From positions 41,441,001-41,505,000 of the forward strand of contig JAIVEN010000009.1 of NCBI GenBank assembly GCA_026686845.1: DNA of 64,000 nt. Direction: 5' to 3'. The notes under the pieces were generated by a model. It had not been told where the DNA came from. It saw only the letters and a list, made by a program, of their open reading frames with translations, and made no database searches. Made by a program: the position numbers and the translations under genes. Every line of letters begins with the position of its first letter. The stretch's first letter is position 1. This document shows positions 34,700-45,510 of the stretch, piece by piece. The stretch comes from Adenanthera pavonina. Lineage: Eukaryota > Streptophyta > Magnoliopsida > Fabales > Fabaceae.

Positions 34700-35335
34700 A
34701 TAAACTTTTGAAATGTGACCTATAATATAATAAGGAATAAAGGTTGTATATCACTTGTGCAATTTCTTTATCTTGAGTTACCATATGCCAAGGCACCATG
34801 TGCAATTTCTTGTCTTTCTCCATGGAATTCCATATAAAGTTTCCACAAATCTTTTCCAAATTGTTAATAACTCCCACTGCAAAGAGGCTGGTTTGCATAT
34901 AATTGCTAGGAAGAGCAGAGAGAACAGATTTTTATTAAGATGGTTCTGCCTGCAATATTAAGGTACTTCCTTTTCCAAGCCAAAAGCCGTTGATTCGCTT
35001 TGTCAAAGATAGCATTGAAAGTGTTTCTGGCCATTCTCTTATGTGGGAGAGGTATGCCCAAGTACTTCCCTAAATCCCTCGTGAGAGAAACTCCCAACTT
35101 ACTGCTGAAAATGATGGCTCTCGAGTAGTGTACGTTTTTTCAGACACACGTTAACCTTTTGGCTCCAATTCAAAGAAATTCTTCATGCAATCCTTTATAT
35201 ATTTTTAATTTGCTCCAAGGACCCCTCAGCAAGAAGAACAAGATCATCAACAAAGAAAAGATAAGGGAGTAGGTGGTCCATTATGAGAAAAAAGCATCGG
35301 TTTCCACTCTTTATTGGCCACCCTTCTATTTATAT
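34700..35335 (-). mobile_element. LINE reverse-transcriptase fragment
   Basis: Minus-strand reading gives FFVDDLVLLAEGSLEQ near 35250, the catalytic region of L1-type reverse transcriptase with V for the usual A. It is followed by LGVSLTRDLGKYLGIPLPHK, RLLAWKRKYLNIAGRTILIK, then LEKICGNFIWN and KKLHMVPWHMV. Stops and shifts break the frame. It ends before any RNase H domain. Confidence 0.8.
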
Positions 35336-35384
35336 CTTGCTACACCAAAGCTCTAATAAACTAGGGAACCTCATCTACAAAACA

Positions 35385-35830
35385 GTAATCTTGCTGATAT
35401 ATATCGAGCCGCAAGCCTAGCAAATTTGTTTTCTACCCTATCAGCTTCTCGCTTAGCATGTTTGAAAGTAACAGACCAATCTCCGTCCATAATTATGAAT
35501 AACATTTATCTTTCTTCTTCTTCTTCTATGTTGCAGCTCTTCAGTAATCATCTTTGCATCAGATTCCGCCACAATATTCTTGTAATCCTCATGAAGCAAA
35601 AATCCATTTCCCTTTTCAAACATCAATAGATATACGCAGCTTCTTTAATTTCCACTGAGTGCTTTGGTAGATACTGATAGTCACATATCCAACCATCATT
35701 CTTTTTGTCAACATAACATATTGTTCTTTCGCCTTCAACTTTTCACGATTCTTTTGGAGATAAGGTTTTGCAAGAAACGCACCATAGTTTGGTGATAGTC
35801 ACATGTACGTTCTGGGAAATGAATGAATCT
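35385..35830 (-). mobile_element. LINE RNase H-domain fragment
   Basis: Minus-strand reading gives PKHSVEIKEAAYIY, IVAESDAKMITEELQ and DWSVTFKHAKREADR, the order of the RNase H domain at the 3' end of plant LINE ORF2. A CTT microsatellite (35512-35527) interrupts it. It lies 5' of the reverse-transcriptase fragment on the same strand, which is the wrong order for one element. Confidence 0.7.
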
Positions 35831-37168
35831 TTACCAAATGTCTGGTGAGGTCCAAAAAAACACTTATCAAGTGTCTAATTAATATAGTACTGTAGAAGAA
35901 GGCCGTTTGAAAAAAGAAAAATTCCATTGAATGGGGGGAATATTGAACTGAAAGGGTACAAAAGCAACAGACTTTTGGTAAATTATTTTTTTTAAAAAAA
36001 TAACAAGCAAGCTAGTTATTTAACTGACCGGGCAAATGAATCGAATTAAATATGATTTTGTTAATAAATGAAATTTTAAAGTAAACAAAGTTTAAATAAA
36101 AATAAATACAATATATAATGTTAATAAGTAAAACAAATTGAACTCTTTAAATTAACTCATTTTGATAGCTCTATATTTACGAGTATCTATTGAGTTGAAA
36201 GTTGGGGAAATGGATTTAAGAAAAAAAAAAAGTCAAGATCATTCAATAATAATGTCCCTTTTAGCTTTCTAAAAGAAATTCCTTTGCAAATTGAAAGAAG
36301 ATATTTAATAAAACAAAAAATCAATAATACATTCTCCCCTCCTTATGGTTGGTTCGTATGAAACGTTTCCTTCCCCGATACATTATCCACACACACAACT
36401 TATGTCTAGCTATTTGGGCTGCACAGGGGCAACGTCGGGTCAGGCAGATTTTATGAACCCAAGGCCCAACCTGAAGGGAAGCATAGGCTAGTTTCCTTGG
36501 CTTGATGCCCAAGCAAACCCAACTAATAACGTAGTCATGGTAGGGTCAGCTACTGGGTTTGGCTAAATGGGGCTTCGGGTTTGGACTTATTAAAAAAAAA
36601 GAAATGGGCCAGGTTTCGAAATCAAGATTCTAAGACGACTTTTTTTTTTTTACTAATAACAAATGGGTCAGGTTCTTAATATGCTATTATCTCAAAACGT
36701 TTCGAGAATGCAAACCTAATAGCCATAGGAGGCAAAGATTTCCATCACCAGAAAAACAAAATGATAGGCAAAACATAAACTTGAATTTGAGTTAAGAAAA
36801 TAAGTTGTGAGATGAACAAAAGGACAACAATATTTATAAGAAGCGATTCAATAAATGCTTGAGGGGAAAATATGGAGAAAACTAAGATAATAGAACCCTC
36901 CAAGCCTAATAGGCCAATACCTGAAGCACAGAAAAACAAATTGAGATCCCAAATAGTGATAGTAATTCACATATTTGATTCCATGATTTGGCCCTTGTAT
37001 TAGCCTCGGTCTCTCCTTCAATATCAGCTTCAGTAAGAACTACACCTTTCAACAAAGAACTCGACTACCACACCAGCCACGAGCCATGGACAATGAGGCT
37101 TAAGCCACCCACCAATGATCTCCTCGTCCACGATGATGACAGATAAGGATGCCAATGGGAAGATTGGC
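35831..37168. other. Intergenic, with a membrane-like minus-strand segment
   Basis: The minus strand at 36745-37060 can be read as a hydrophobic stretch (GIGLLGLEGSIILVFSIFSP, INIVVLLFISQLIFL) preceded by TEADIEGETEANTRAKSWNQ. It may be a degraded exon of an unidentified membrane protein, but I recognise no family. At about 36410-36620 there are GGGTC/GGCCCA-rich words like those of hAT MITEs. No intact gene is seen. Confidence 0.35.
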
Positions 37169-37561
37169 TGATGTGAAGCAAGAGAGAATTCACTCAAATT
37201 ATAACTCAAATCAATAATCAATAATCAAAGTCTTTTTAAAAATGAGTAATAAGCTCTTATTTATAGAGTTTTAATCCTAATTCTACTAAAATCCTAAGAT
37301 AAGATATTTCTTTTCTCTTTTTAAAATATCTTAAATTTAAACAAAAGATAAATCCTAATTCAAATAATTAAATCTTAGGAATAAATAAAAGATAAAATTC
37401 AAATCCTAATAAATTCAAAATAAACAAAAGTAAATCTAAATATCCTAATAATTTTAAAAGATATTATTAAATCTAATTAAATATAAATTGTAATCTAAAG
37501 TATCTTAATAGAATAATTTTATTTAAAATCCTAATTATCTAGAATTATCCATTCTCCATCA
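37169..37561 (-). repeat. 3' LTR of the TRIM-like element
   Basis: On the minus strand it begins TGATGGAGAATGG and ends CACATCA. Its outer part has lost some of the A/G-rich sequence found in the other copy. Confidence 0.75.
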
Positions 37562-38166
37562 TTCTCCCCCACTTGAATGAATTCTTCTCCAGAAAGTTAA
37601 AACTCCACGTAGCATCTAGATTTAAGAAACCTTTTCCGCAAGTAAGATAGAAGAAGATGGGATTTGAGAAGAAAACTTTTCTTCATATTCTTTGACTCTG
37701 GAAATTCCTTTCAATAGAAGAGATACTGGTGGAGAAGATCATTATGTAGGAAGCAAATATGCTCTCCTTTAACAGCTTTTGCTCTCCATGACATGACAGA
37801 TGGATGAAATGGAGTAAGAACGTGTTGAAGTTGAACATCAACAATTTTGGAAGGCACAACTTCCACTAGTGGAGATTTTAGAGATTGTTTTTGTGCTTGT
37901 TTCTCCTTCAAACCTTCATTTTTCTTTGGAGACCTTGGAGAATGTTGAAATTCTCCATCTTCATGTTACTCAGAAACTTCTTGCAATCATTGCTTCCTCA
38001 ATTCATTTATTATTTCCTCAAATAATTTCTCTAACCTGTCGAATCTACGGTTGAAATTTGCTTCAATTGCGTCAATTTTGTGATTGAAATCTCCTTAAAA
38101 ATTTACTTGCATTGTATGAATCTTGTGGTTGAGAACGTCGATTAGAAAATCTGGCTCGATACCAAA

Positions 38167-38575
38167 TGATATGAACAAACAAAAAGGGAAAGAAAAAAAG
38201 AACTCAAAAAGAGGAAAAAAAGGAAGAAATCAAAAGAGAGAGAAATCACTAAAACTATAACTCAAATCAATAATTAAAAGAGCTCTTATTTATAGAGTTT
38301 TTATCCTAATCTTACTAGAATATTAAAATAAGATATCTCTTTTCAAAATATCTTAAAATTTAAATAAAAGATGAATCCTAATTTAAATAATTAAATCTTA
38401 AAAATAAATAAAAGATAAAATTCAAATCCTAATAAATTCTAAATAAATAAAAATAAATCTAAATATCCTAATAATTCTAAAAATATTATAAAATCTAATT
38501 AAATATAAATTATAATCTAAAATATCTTAATAAAATAATTTTATTTAAAATCTTAATTATCTAGAATCATCCTTA
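38167..38575 (-). repeat. 5' LTR of the TRIM-like element
   Basis: On the minus strand it begins TAAGGATGATTCTAG, having apparently lost about 8 bp next to the terminal TG, and ends TTCATATCA two bases before the primer binding site. Confidence 0.75.
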
Positions 38576-40375
38576 TGGCGCATAACCACGATAAAGGTCG
38601 CAAACGATGAGGGACGGGAGAACGTGATTGAACGAAACGATTATAAGGAGGAAGGGAACTAAAAAGTTTCGAACCGGAGAAGAGACAGAGTGGTGGAGCA
38701 TATGATCCATAATGAGTTGGACATGACAGGTACCCGAGCATCCAACCCGGCCCCAAGATGCGTGAATTTCTTCAGGCTCCTTTTTTTGTGCGTCAAGTTG
38801 GACAGATTTTTCTCAGGCTGAGCAGACCAGGACAGACCAGATCCCTCGGCCCTATGACCTACCCTACTAGGTACTTATATGAGTCTGAAGAAAATATATG
38901 CAAAATAAAAGGCAATTTATTTGACTATAAATCTGCTTTAATACTGCCTCTTTCAATCCAAAGACAACCATCTATAAATATATTTTTAAAATTTCTATAA
39001 TTGTAGTAATCTTTCTTTTCTCTTTTCAATCCAAACGTAAAAGCCTATGGGAAACTCAATACTGATCGCACAAAAGACTACTCCAAACACACCCTTGACA
39101 GAGGGATAGCTACAAATGAGGATCAAAAGCACAATCAATGACGTATTTACAGAGATATAATATTATCCTCACACAATTCACCTCTATATTCATTGATAAA
39201 AATAAGCACTGTCGGACTATTTCTTATTACCATCACCAGCAATTGAAACAAGTAAAGCAAAGGAGTGGCAAGTCTAACAACTTTCTGGCAACGGATATAT
39301 ATATAATCTTCATTGAGAGTATAGCCAACACAGATGAGTACGATCTAACCATATCACCATCTTAACAAAAATTTAAATGTTCTCCGAAGTACAAAGGACA
39401 AATAAATTTAGCTCACAAAAAGAACAAAACTCCATGTGCTACTTGCCAGCAAGAAATTCTACCAAGCATCCATATGCAGTGACCTGCAAGGAAAAATTCC
39501 AAAAAAAAAAGGCACACTTCAAAAACCCATGCAGCTATGTTCAAGTACTCAGAACAACCAAGTGATCGTGAACAAATTTAAAGGCATACAAAAAAGCATA
39601 GGATGTTAGTTATACGTTGCATAACATGTTAATTATACATTACCCCTCTTGACAGCCAGAACATACTTCATAACTGATGTGCATTAGACGTCAATAATTT
39701 TCAGGTGTTTGAATGAAGTTCTATTTTTTTTTTTTCCTTTTGCCAGCAATGAGGTTCTAGGTTGGGTAATGTTCTTTGTTTTATACTTTTTCAGTGTGAA
39801 TTGTCGATGTGTCTCTTCTACTTACGTCAATGTTCACGCTTCATAAATTGCCATATATCCCCAAAGAAAAAAAGATGACCATTGGTAAAGAACATATTCT
39901 AAGCTTATGTTCATTGTTTAAATCATCATCTTACTACCTTGTTTATTTATACATGTAGAAATATCACTCAAAACATGAAGGTAAAAAAGTGAACAAGCAG
40001 TAATCCACAACAACAGAACCTTATATCATCATCCATAAGGCTTTGTTAAGAATGAGGTGAAAATAGAGGGAAAGAAATACTATGAGAAAAAATAGAACAA
40101 ACCTAGAGAAGAGGGTGTCTAGGTTCCTTATTATTTTCTTCTCAGAGTTTCCTCTCCCCCCGTTTTCCTCTCATCCAAACAAGGGTAAGGGACACATTTG
40201 GAAAGCCAAAGATTCATGACAATACATGAGCTGACAAAGTGCATGAACAAATATATCCAATAACAAGTACGAAAAAGATTGGAGTAAAAGTAAAATATGA
40301 ATGAGATAGGGACAGGAAGGGAAGGTCAACCAATTTTGTTACGCTAAAACAAACATCAATAGAAGTAGGTTCACC
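38576..40375. other. Intergenic, downstream of eL33
   Basis: I see no gene. The right part probably includes the eL33 3' UTR. The left 200 bp is more GC-rich, with a minus-strand open stretch that I cannot assign. Confidence 0.5.
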
Positions 40376-41744
40376 TCATATATTGCTTGGGTACATGAAA
40401 ACTCTAACCCTTGCTCCCTGCAAAGTACCATAATAACTCAGATTAATGTTCACACAAAATCCAAAAAACAAACATCGATGCTTCCAATTTATTACCATTG
40501 ATCTAGGTGGAAGATTTGATTTGAACTTTGCTCGAACAACACCACTGTTACCATGAGGCCTGGTAACCTTACCCCAAATGCAGCGATAATGGGTTCCATT
40601 CTTCTTCACCCTAGCCTTGTAAATATATGCCATTCGCTTGCCACAGTACCATGCTACCTCTTCCTTGGTGTTCACTCCCTCAATTTGAATGAGAGAGGTA
40701 TTAGGGTATTGGTTTGACTTGGACCTGAAAAATACAATGACCTTTTAACATAATCCTATGATCCTCCAAAACCCTTACTCCCAAATTGGGGAGAAATAAG
40801 ACAAAATAATTCCCACCCAGATGCTTCCATCGAAGCACTAAATATCTTTGACTTCACAGCAATCAAACACAAGATAGCATATTGGAAGTGCGAAAGTTTA
40901 TTGAAAACACCCGGGCAAGAAGGGTTTACCTCTTGTATCCAAGGATTGTGCCTCTCACGTAAAGTCTAATACACAATGGGGAAAAAAATAGCATTAGCTC
41001 TAATTTGAACTGAAAAAAACACGTTAAAAAACAGATAGCTGAAAGCAATGGTTAGGTTAGTAAATATGTAGACTTAGGCCGTGATTAAGTCAGCCAAGGT
41101 ACCAGCTCTATCCTGATGCCCATCAAGGACATGAAAAAGGTTATCATCCTCAATCCTAAAAATTATAGGACAAAGCAGCATTGCCAAGCACCGAAATAAT
41201 GGATCCCTCTGAATAGCTTAGTTATGTGAAGTGACTTTTATTGTTATATAAATAGGGAAGGCTTTCCTTAATAAGTAAGCATCAACTAATCTATACTTGC
41301 TCGCAGTAGTCAAAATTACAGTACGGTCGATCACTTTTTAATGTTCTCATACCCCTCCATGCAAATATGTTGAAGGATCTACGACATACATAACTTGGAT
41401 GATTAACCTATTCTGACTAATCTTATCATGGTCATGAAGCCACAAAAAGAAAAGAATCTTCCAACACCAAAAGTACATCAATCACATTTCGAAGAGAAAG
41501 TACTCCGTAAAATGTCAGGACGACCACGAAATTCGTGGGGTTGAATAGTGCAGGGCAAAATCATTTCTTAGTATTTCAAATATGAAGAGAAATGCAGAGA
41601 CCTTTGGGCATCATTATGAACTAAGCTGAACTGAGATCACAAAGTACATAGCCAATAAGCGAAAGTAAAAAGAGCAGAAAAGAAAGGCTTCGTTCTAAGG
41701 CCTCGAGCATACCTGACACGCTCTCCCTGGCGGCCTTTCACCAT
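40376..41744 (-). CDS. RPL35A: Ribosomal protein eL33 (L35a)
   Basis: Four exons: 41744-41713, 40965-40930, 40724-40496, 40417-40376, giving 339 nt and 112 residues, the usual plant length. The protein starts [20 protein letters not shown], contains NTKEEVAWYCGKRMAYIYKA and HYRCIWGKVTRPHGNSGVVR, and ends GARVRVFMYPSNI. It is a component of the cytosolic 60S ribosomal subunit. All introns are GT-AG; the first interrupts codon 11 (R), the second a later Arg codon, the third falls between codons (SM|GA). The usual GSRVRV near the end is GARVRV here. Nothing suggests a pseudogene. The promoter has a telo-box and two site II motifs. Confidence 0.96.
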
Positions 41745-41849
41745 TTTCGTTTGGAATGAAGGCGCTTAACCAGTTGAGATGAGAGAAATTAGAGACGCCG
41801 CAAAACCAAGGGATTTTATTGAGTATTATGAGTATATGTGGAATATGGA

Positions 41850-41858
41850 TTAGGGTTT
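41850..41858 (-). promoter_or_regulatory. Telo-box upstream of eL33
   Basis: AAACCCTAA on the gene's strand, about 106 bp upstream of the ATG. Such boxes are common in plant ribosomal protein promoters. Confidence 0.7.
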
Positions 41859-41922
41859 TTTCCTAGTGGGTACGAGAGATCAGGATGGACCTATTTGATC
41901 CAGATTACATGGGTTCGGGTTT

Positions 41923-41952
41923 TGGGCTCATTTTTCCCCATCAGTTTGGGCT
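41923..41952 (+). promoter_or_regulatory. Two site II (TGGGCY) motifs upstream of eL33
   Basis: TGGGCT at 41923-41928 and 41947-41952, 180-210 bp upstream of the ATG. Site II elements are TCP-factor targets that co-occur with telo-boxes in growth-related plant genes. Confidence 0.6.
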
Positions 41953-42458
41953 TGGTGTTGTATATATAATATACATTTCTGGATTTTAAAATTTCTCACA
42001 ATACACGAGCCCAATAACTACTTAATCTAATTGAGATGGAGATTATTCTTTAAATAATTATTTTTTATAATTAAAATTTTTCATTCAACAATTAGTAATT
42101 CATTCATTAAAGTTTTAAGAAGCCAGAATAATTCATTACTATCTACAAAAGGAGTAAAAGAAAAAGAAAAGGTAAAAAAAATAATTAAAAATTTAGTAGA
42201 ATTTGGTTATAGAAGTATTCTCTCAACTAAATTTACCTTCAATCTCATAATTTTATACAATTTAGCAAGGCATCTTAAGTTTCCTTCTAACACTTACCAC
42301 AAAAAATAAACATAAAATGAATTATCAACTTAAAAAAATAATTTAATAAATATTAAAAAAAAGTAAGATATTGACTTAGAAAAAGTCTCATTAGTATTTA
42401 TTTTTTTTAATAACAAGATTATTAAATTGTGAATTCAGATTCTCATAGAACCAAGTAA
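41953..42458. other. AT-rich intergenic
   Basis: I see no gene or clear repeat. Confidence 0.5.
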
Positions 42459-42973
42459 GATTGTTCAAAACTGAATCAAACAGACCAAACCGATCCAAAA
42501 CGAATTGAAATAAAGTCTATTTCGATTTTTTTTTGTTACTAGAATCGACTTAGTTTGATTTGATTCAATTTTAGTACAGGAAGACTTGAACCTAACTGAA
42601 CCACACATAATAACTATATTCTAACAAATTATAATATATAATATACCCAATTACTTATAACCACATCTATTTTATTTCACTTTTTCTAATATTCATAAAG
42701 TATATTGATTGGTAAATTATTTAGATATAATTTGTATTCATAAAGTATCAATATGTAACCTATTTAATTTAATTTTTGAAGAATGATGCTATTTTTTAAA
42801 AAAATTGAAAAGTATGAATCAAACTTGAACCAAATCAAACTAAATATTTTATTGGACCGAACAAAATCAATTACATTTTGAACCAACAAAGTCTAAGAAA
42901 AAGTCAGATTGATTGGTTTGATTCGATTTGGTTTTTGTCTAAAATCAAACCAAATCGCAACTATGAATACCCT
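42459..42973. mobile_element. Possible hAT-like MITE
   Basis: The left part is rich in AACTGAATCAAACAGACC and GACCAAACCGATCC words. The right part has TTGGTTTGATTCGATTTGG and AAATCAAACCAAATCGCAAC. The ends are partly inverted, and the CATAGTTGCGATTTGGTTTG-type terminus is familiar from plant hAT MITEs. Boundaries and target copies are unclear. Confidence 0.4.
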
Positions 42974-43759
42974 TATAACCAAGGACACAAGATTTACTAA
43001 AACAAAACCCTAATTATAATAATTCAGCTTCCCTTCTGGCACCAGGAAGAAGGGGGGAAAAACCTCAGCTTCTTTATTTTAAGGCTGGAAAGTTCACCAC
43101 TTGGTTTTTTATTTTTTTTTACCAAAAACCACTTGGTGTTTCATTGCCTTCCTTATAATGATTTGCATAGAGGCCATATTTTAAGAGAAAATTCTAAGGC
43201 CTGTTTAGTTATGATAATTCTTTTTTTAATGAGAAAAAAGAAATAAAATGAAATTCTCACTATTATATTTTTATAACCAATATAACTAATTTTTTATTAT
43301 TTACTAAAAAATATAAAAGATATTTATTGTATAAAAAATAAAATATAAAATGCATTTTAATGCACAAAAAATTATTTTATTGTTCTATTTAATTTTATTT
43401 ATATGTCAAATGGCCCCAATGTTGATCAGCAAGGTATTCAGAATACTTTGTCTTTTCTTTTCTTTTTTTCTCTTGACCAACTTCATATTACTTTTGTCAA
43501 ATCATTGCCTTTTTCCTTGGCCAACTTCCTATTACTTTTCCTTTCTTTAATGTTATTCCTACATGTATTAAAGAACTGGTTTATGCTGATGTACTGGGAC
43601 ATTTTTTTTTGGCATGAAGATGATGTACTGGGATATTAAGTTCCCATATTTCTTGTTAGTAATACGAGAGGCGCTGTCCTCTCTCTCTTTTAATAAAAAT
43701 AAAACTTCGATTACTTTGTCAAATCATTGCCTGCACCAATTCTAAAACAACACCAAATT

Positions 43760-44210
43760 ATCTGATGGATCTGTACCTGATCCAGATTTCAAAGCGGCAT
43801 GTAGCGGGTTGGTAAGGGACCGTAAATGGCCTTTGGATTGCTGGGTATACCCGATTGACGAAGCAGAACTAAGGCGAGTTATTGAAGGCTTGAAGAGGTG
43901 CTGGAAGGTTTGAAGAGGATTGAGGTAGCTGCTGTTCTTCGAATGTTGCTAATTTCCTCAAGAAAGAAAGTCAGAGTACAAGCCGTTCGATTCTTGAGTT
44001 AGAAGCCCTCAATTGGATTAGCAAAGACTGGATGATTAAGACTATATATAGCCCAAGGAAATCTAATCTTCCTGCTGATGCTTTAGCCAAGCTTGGTAGA
44101 ATGAGAGAATTTGAGTTTACTTTTTTTGTTTATGTAATTCCTGATTGTATTAAAGGGCTTGTTATGGCTCATGCATATGAAACCTTGGTTTCCACTAGCA
44201 TGTACTAGTT
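43760..44210 (+). mobile_element. LINE RNase H remnant
   Basis: Plus-strand translation gives DPDFKAACSGLVRDRKWPL near 43775, then SILELEALNWISKDWMIKTI and PRKSNLPADALAKLGRMREF, ending with a stop after STSMY. This is the end of a plant LINE RNase H domain, truncated upstream. Flanking ends GGCCTGTTTAGTTATGATAA (43199) and CCATCCAAACATAACTAAG (44400) suggest it sits inside another element, but this is unproven. Confidence 0.6.
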
Positions 44211-44701
44211 CTATATTGAGGCTTTGACCTCTCTCTTGTCGCCAAAAATAACAACACCAAAATCAGGTGAGTAATACACAATACATGGGATGAAATCTTC
44301 ATGTTTTGAGTGATGAACGTAAAAGAAATGAGAGGAGGAGGAACTATTGGATTTAAACAATTTTTTCTTTTGAAATATAATAAATTAAACTTTTTTTCTC
44401 CATCCAAACATAACTAAGTAACTACACAATATCACTTCAATCTTTATTATCCAAGTAAATGCGACCCCAAACTATAATAAATTGGACCAGTGTGAAACCA
44501 GACGGATCTAGTTTAACTAGTTACAGCACTATAGTTTACCACTTCATTGGCCATTAAATTTCCCCATCAAAAATCTTGGTTAATCCTTCCTGAAACACAA
44601 AACATGATAATTAGCTAAAATTATATATTTAAAGCAACTCAACGGGTTCAAGAATATTTAAAATTGAAAAATATATAAAATAAGCAAAAGACAATAACAA
44701 C
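44211..44701. other. AT-rich intergenic
   Basis: I see no gene. Confidence 0.4.
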
Positions 44702-45070
44702 ATGTTAGGTTCATTTACATAGGGGTTAGGAGATGTAATGAGAAGGGATGCAAATAAAATATATGTAAGTTTGTTTGTTAAGATATTGAATATATGAGAA
44801 ATAAATTTATTTTTTATATTTAAATAAATATAAATAAATTGAAAACTAATGAAATGCCCTTGGTTAAACCAAAAAGTCTTTTTATCTCATTTACAACCAT
44901 GAAATCCGGATTACATAGGTTTTTTGATGTAAAGTCATTTACATGTAAAGCTGTAAATGGGTTCACGCATATAATCCCGATTACATGGTAATTGGCGAAC
45001 CAAACACGCATAGCCCTGTAATATAAACTTACTCACATCCCCTCACACCCCATGTAAATGAATCAAACGG
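44702..45070. mobile_element. MITE with imperfect inverted termini
   Basis: The left end TGTTAGGTTCATTTACATAG is complementary to the right end CCCATGTAAATGAATCAAAC, with further matches inward (GGAGATGT with ACATCCCC). It is about 369 bp, non-coding. It lies about 440 bp past the stop codon of the thioredoxin gene. Confidence 0.65.
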
Positions 45071-45510
45071 GTAGTAAGTGTCTTTTCAATCCCAAAACTC
45101 CATTGTTTATCAGCTTAGCTTCATGGATTATTGATTCATTATGAATCATCCTCAAAGCTGAAACAAGATAGAATAATAGCTCCAATACTAAACACTAAAT
45201 AAAATGCAATAATTTATTAATATGGCTGGATATTAATATCCTCTTGCCATGTTATCCCCTCAAGGGGAAACATTCAAGCACAGAGAATTCCACTAATCCA
45301 AATATTTTAGCATGTGGTGAGTCCCAGTGTATGTGCGGGTCGTGACATAATCTGTAACTGAAAAATAACACTAAGCAATTTATAACCAACTACATCAGGA
45401 ATTTGACACAATATCACTACTTAAATGGGGTTTGCTTGAAGCATTTATGACTGACTAATAGATCATGCATCAAATTGATAAAGTGTATAGTGAAGTTGAA
45501 CTCTAAAGAA

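Larger units (their letters stand above)
37169..38575 (-). mobile_element. Small non-autonomous LTR retrotransposon (TRIM-like) with gag-like leader
   Basis: Two direct repeats of about 0.4 kb (37169-37561 and 38167-38575) flank a 605-bp interior. They share long blocks such as AAATCCTAATAAATTC and TTTATAGAGTTTT. On the minus strand the first repeat ends TATCA, then TT and TGGTATCGAGCCAG, a near match to the initiator-Met tRNA primer binding site. A purine tract AAGTGGGGGAGA precedes the second repeat, which starts TGATGG. TGGC flanks the pair at 37165-37168 and 38576-38579, a plausible target duplication. The interior encodes, with three stops, a charged coiled-coil-like segment (KIDAIEANFNRRFDRLEKLF). 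There is no pol. Confidence 0.82.
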
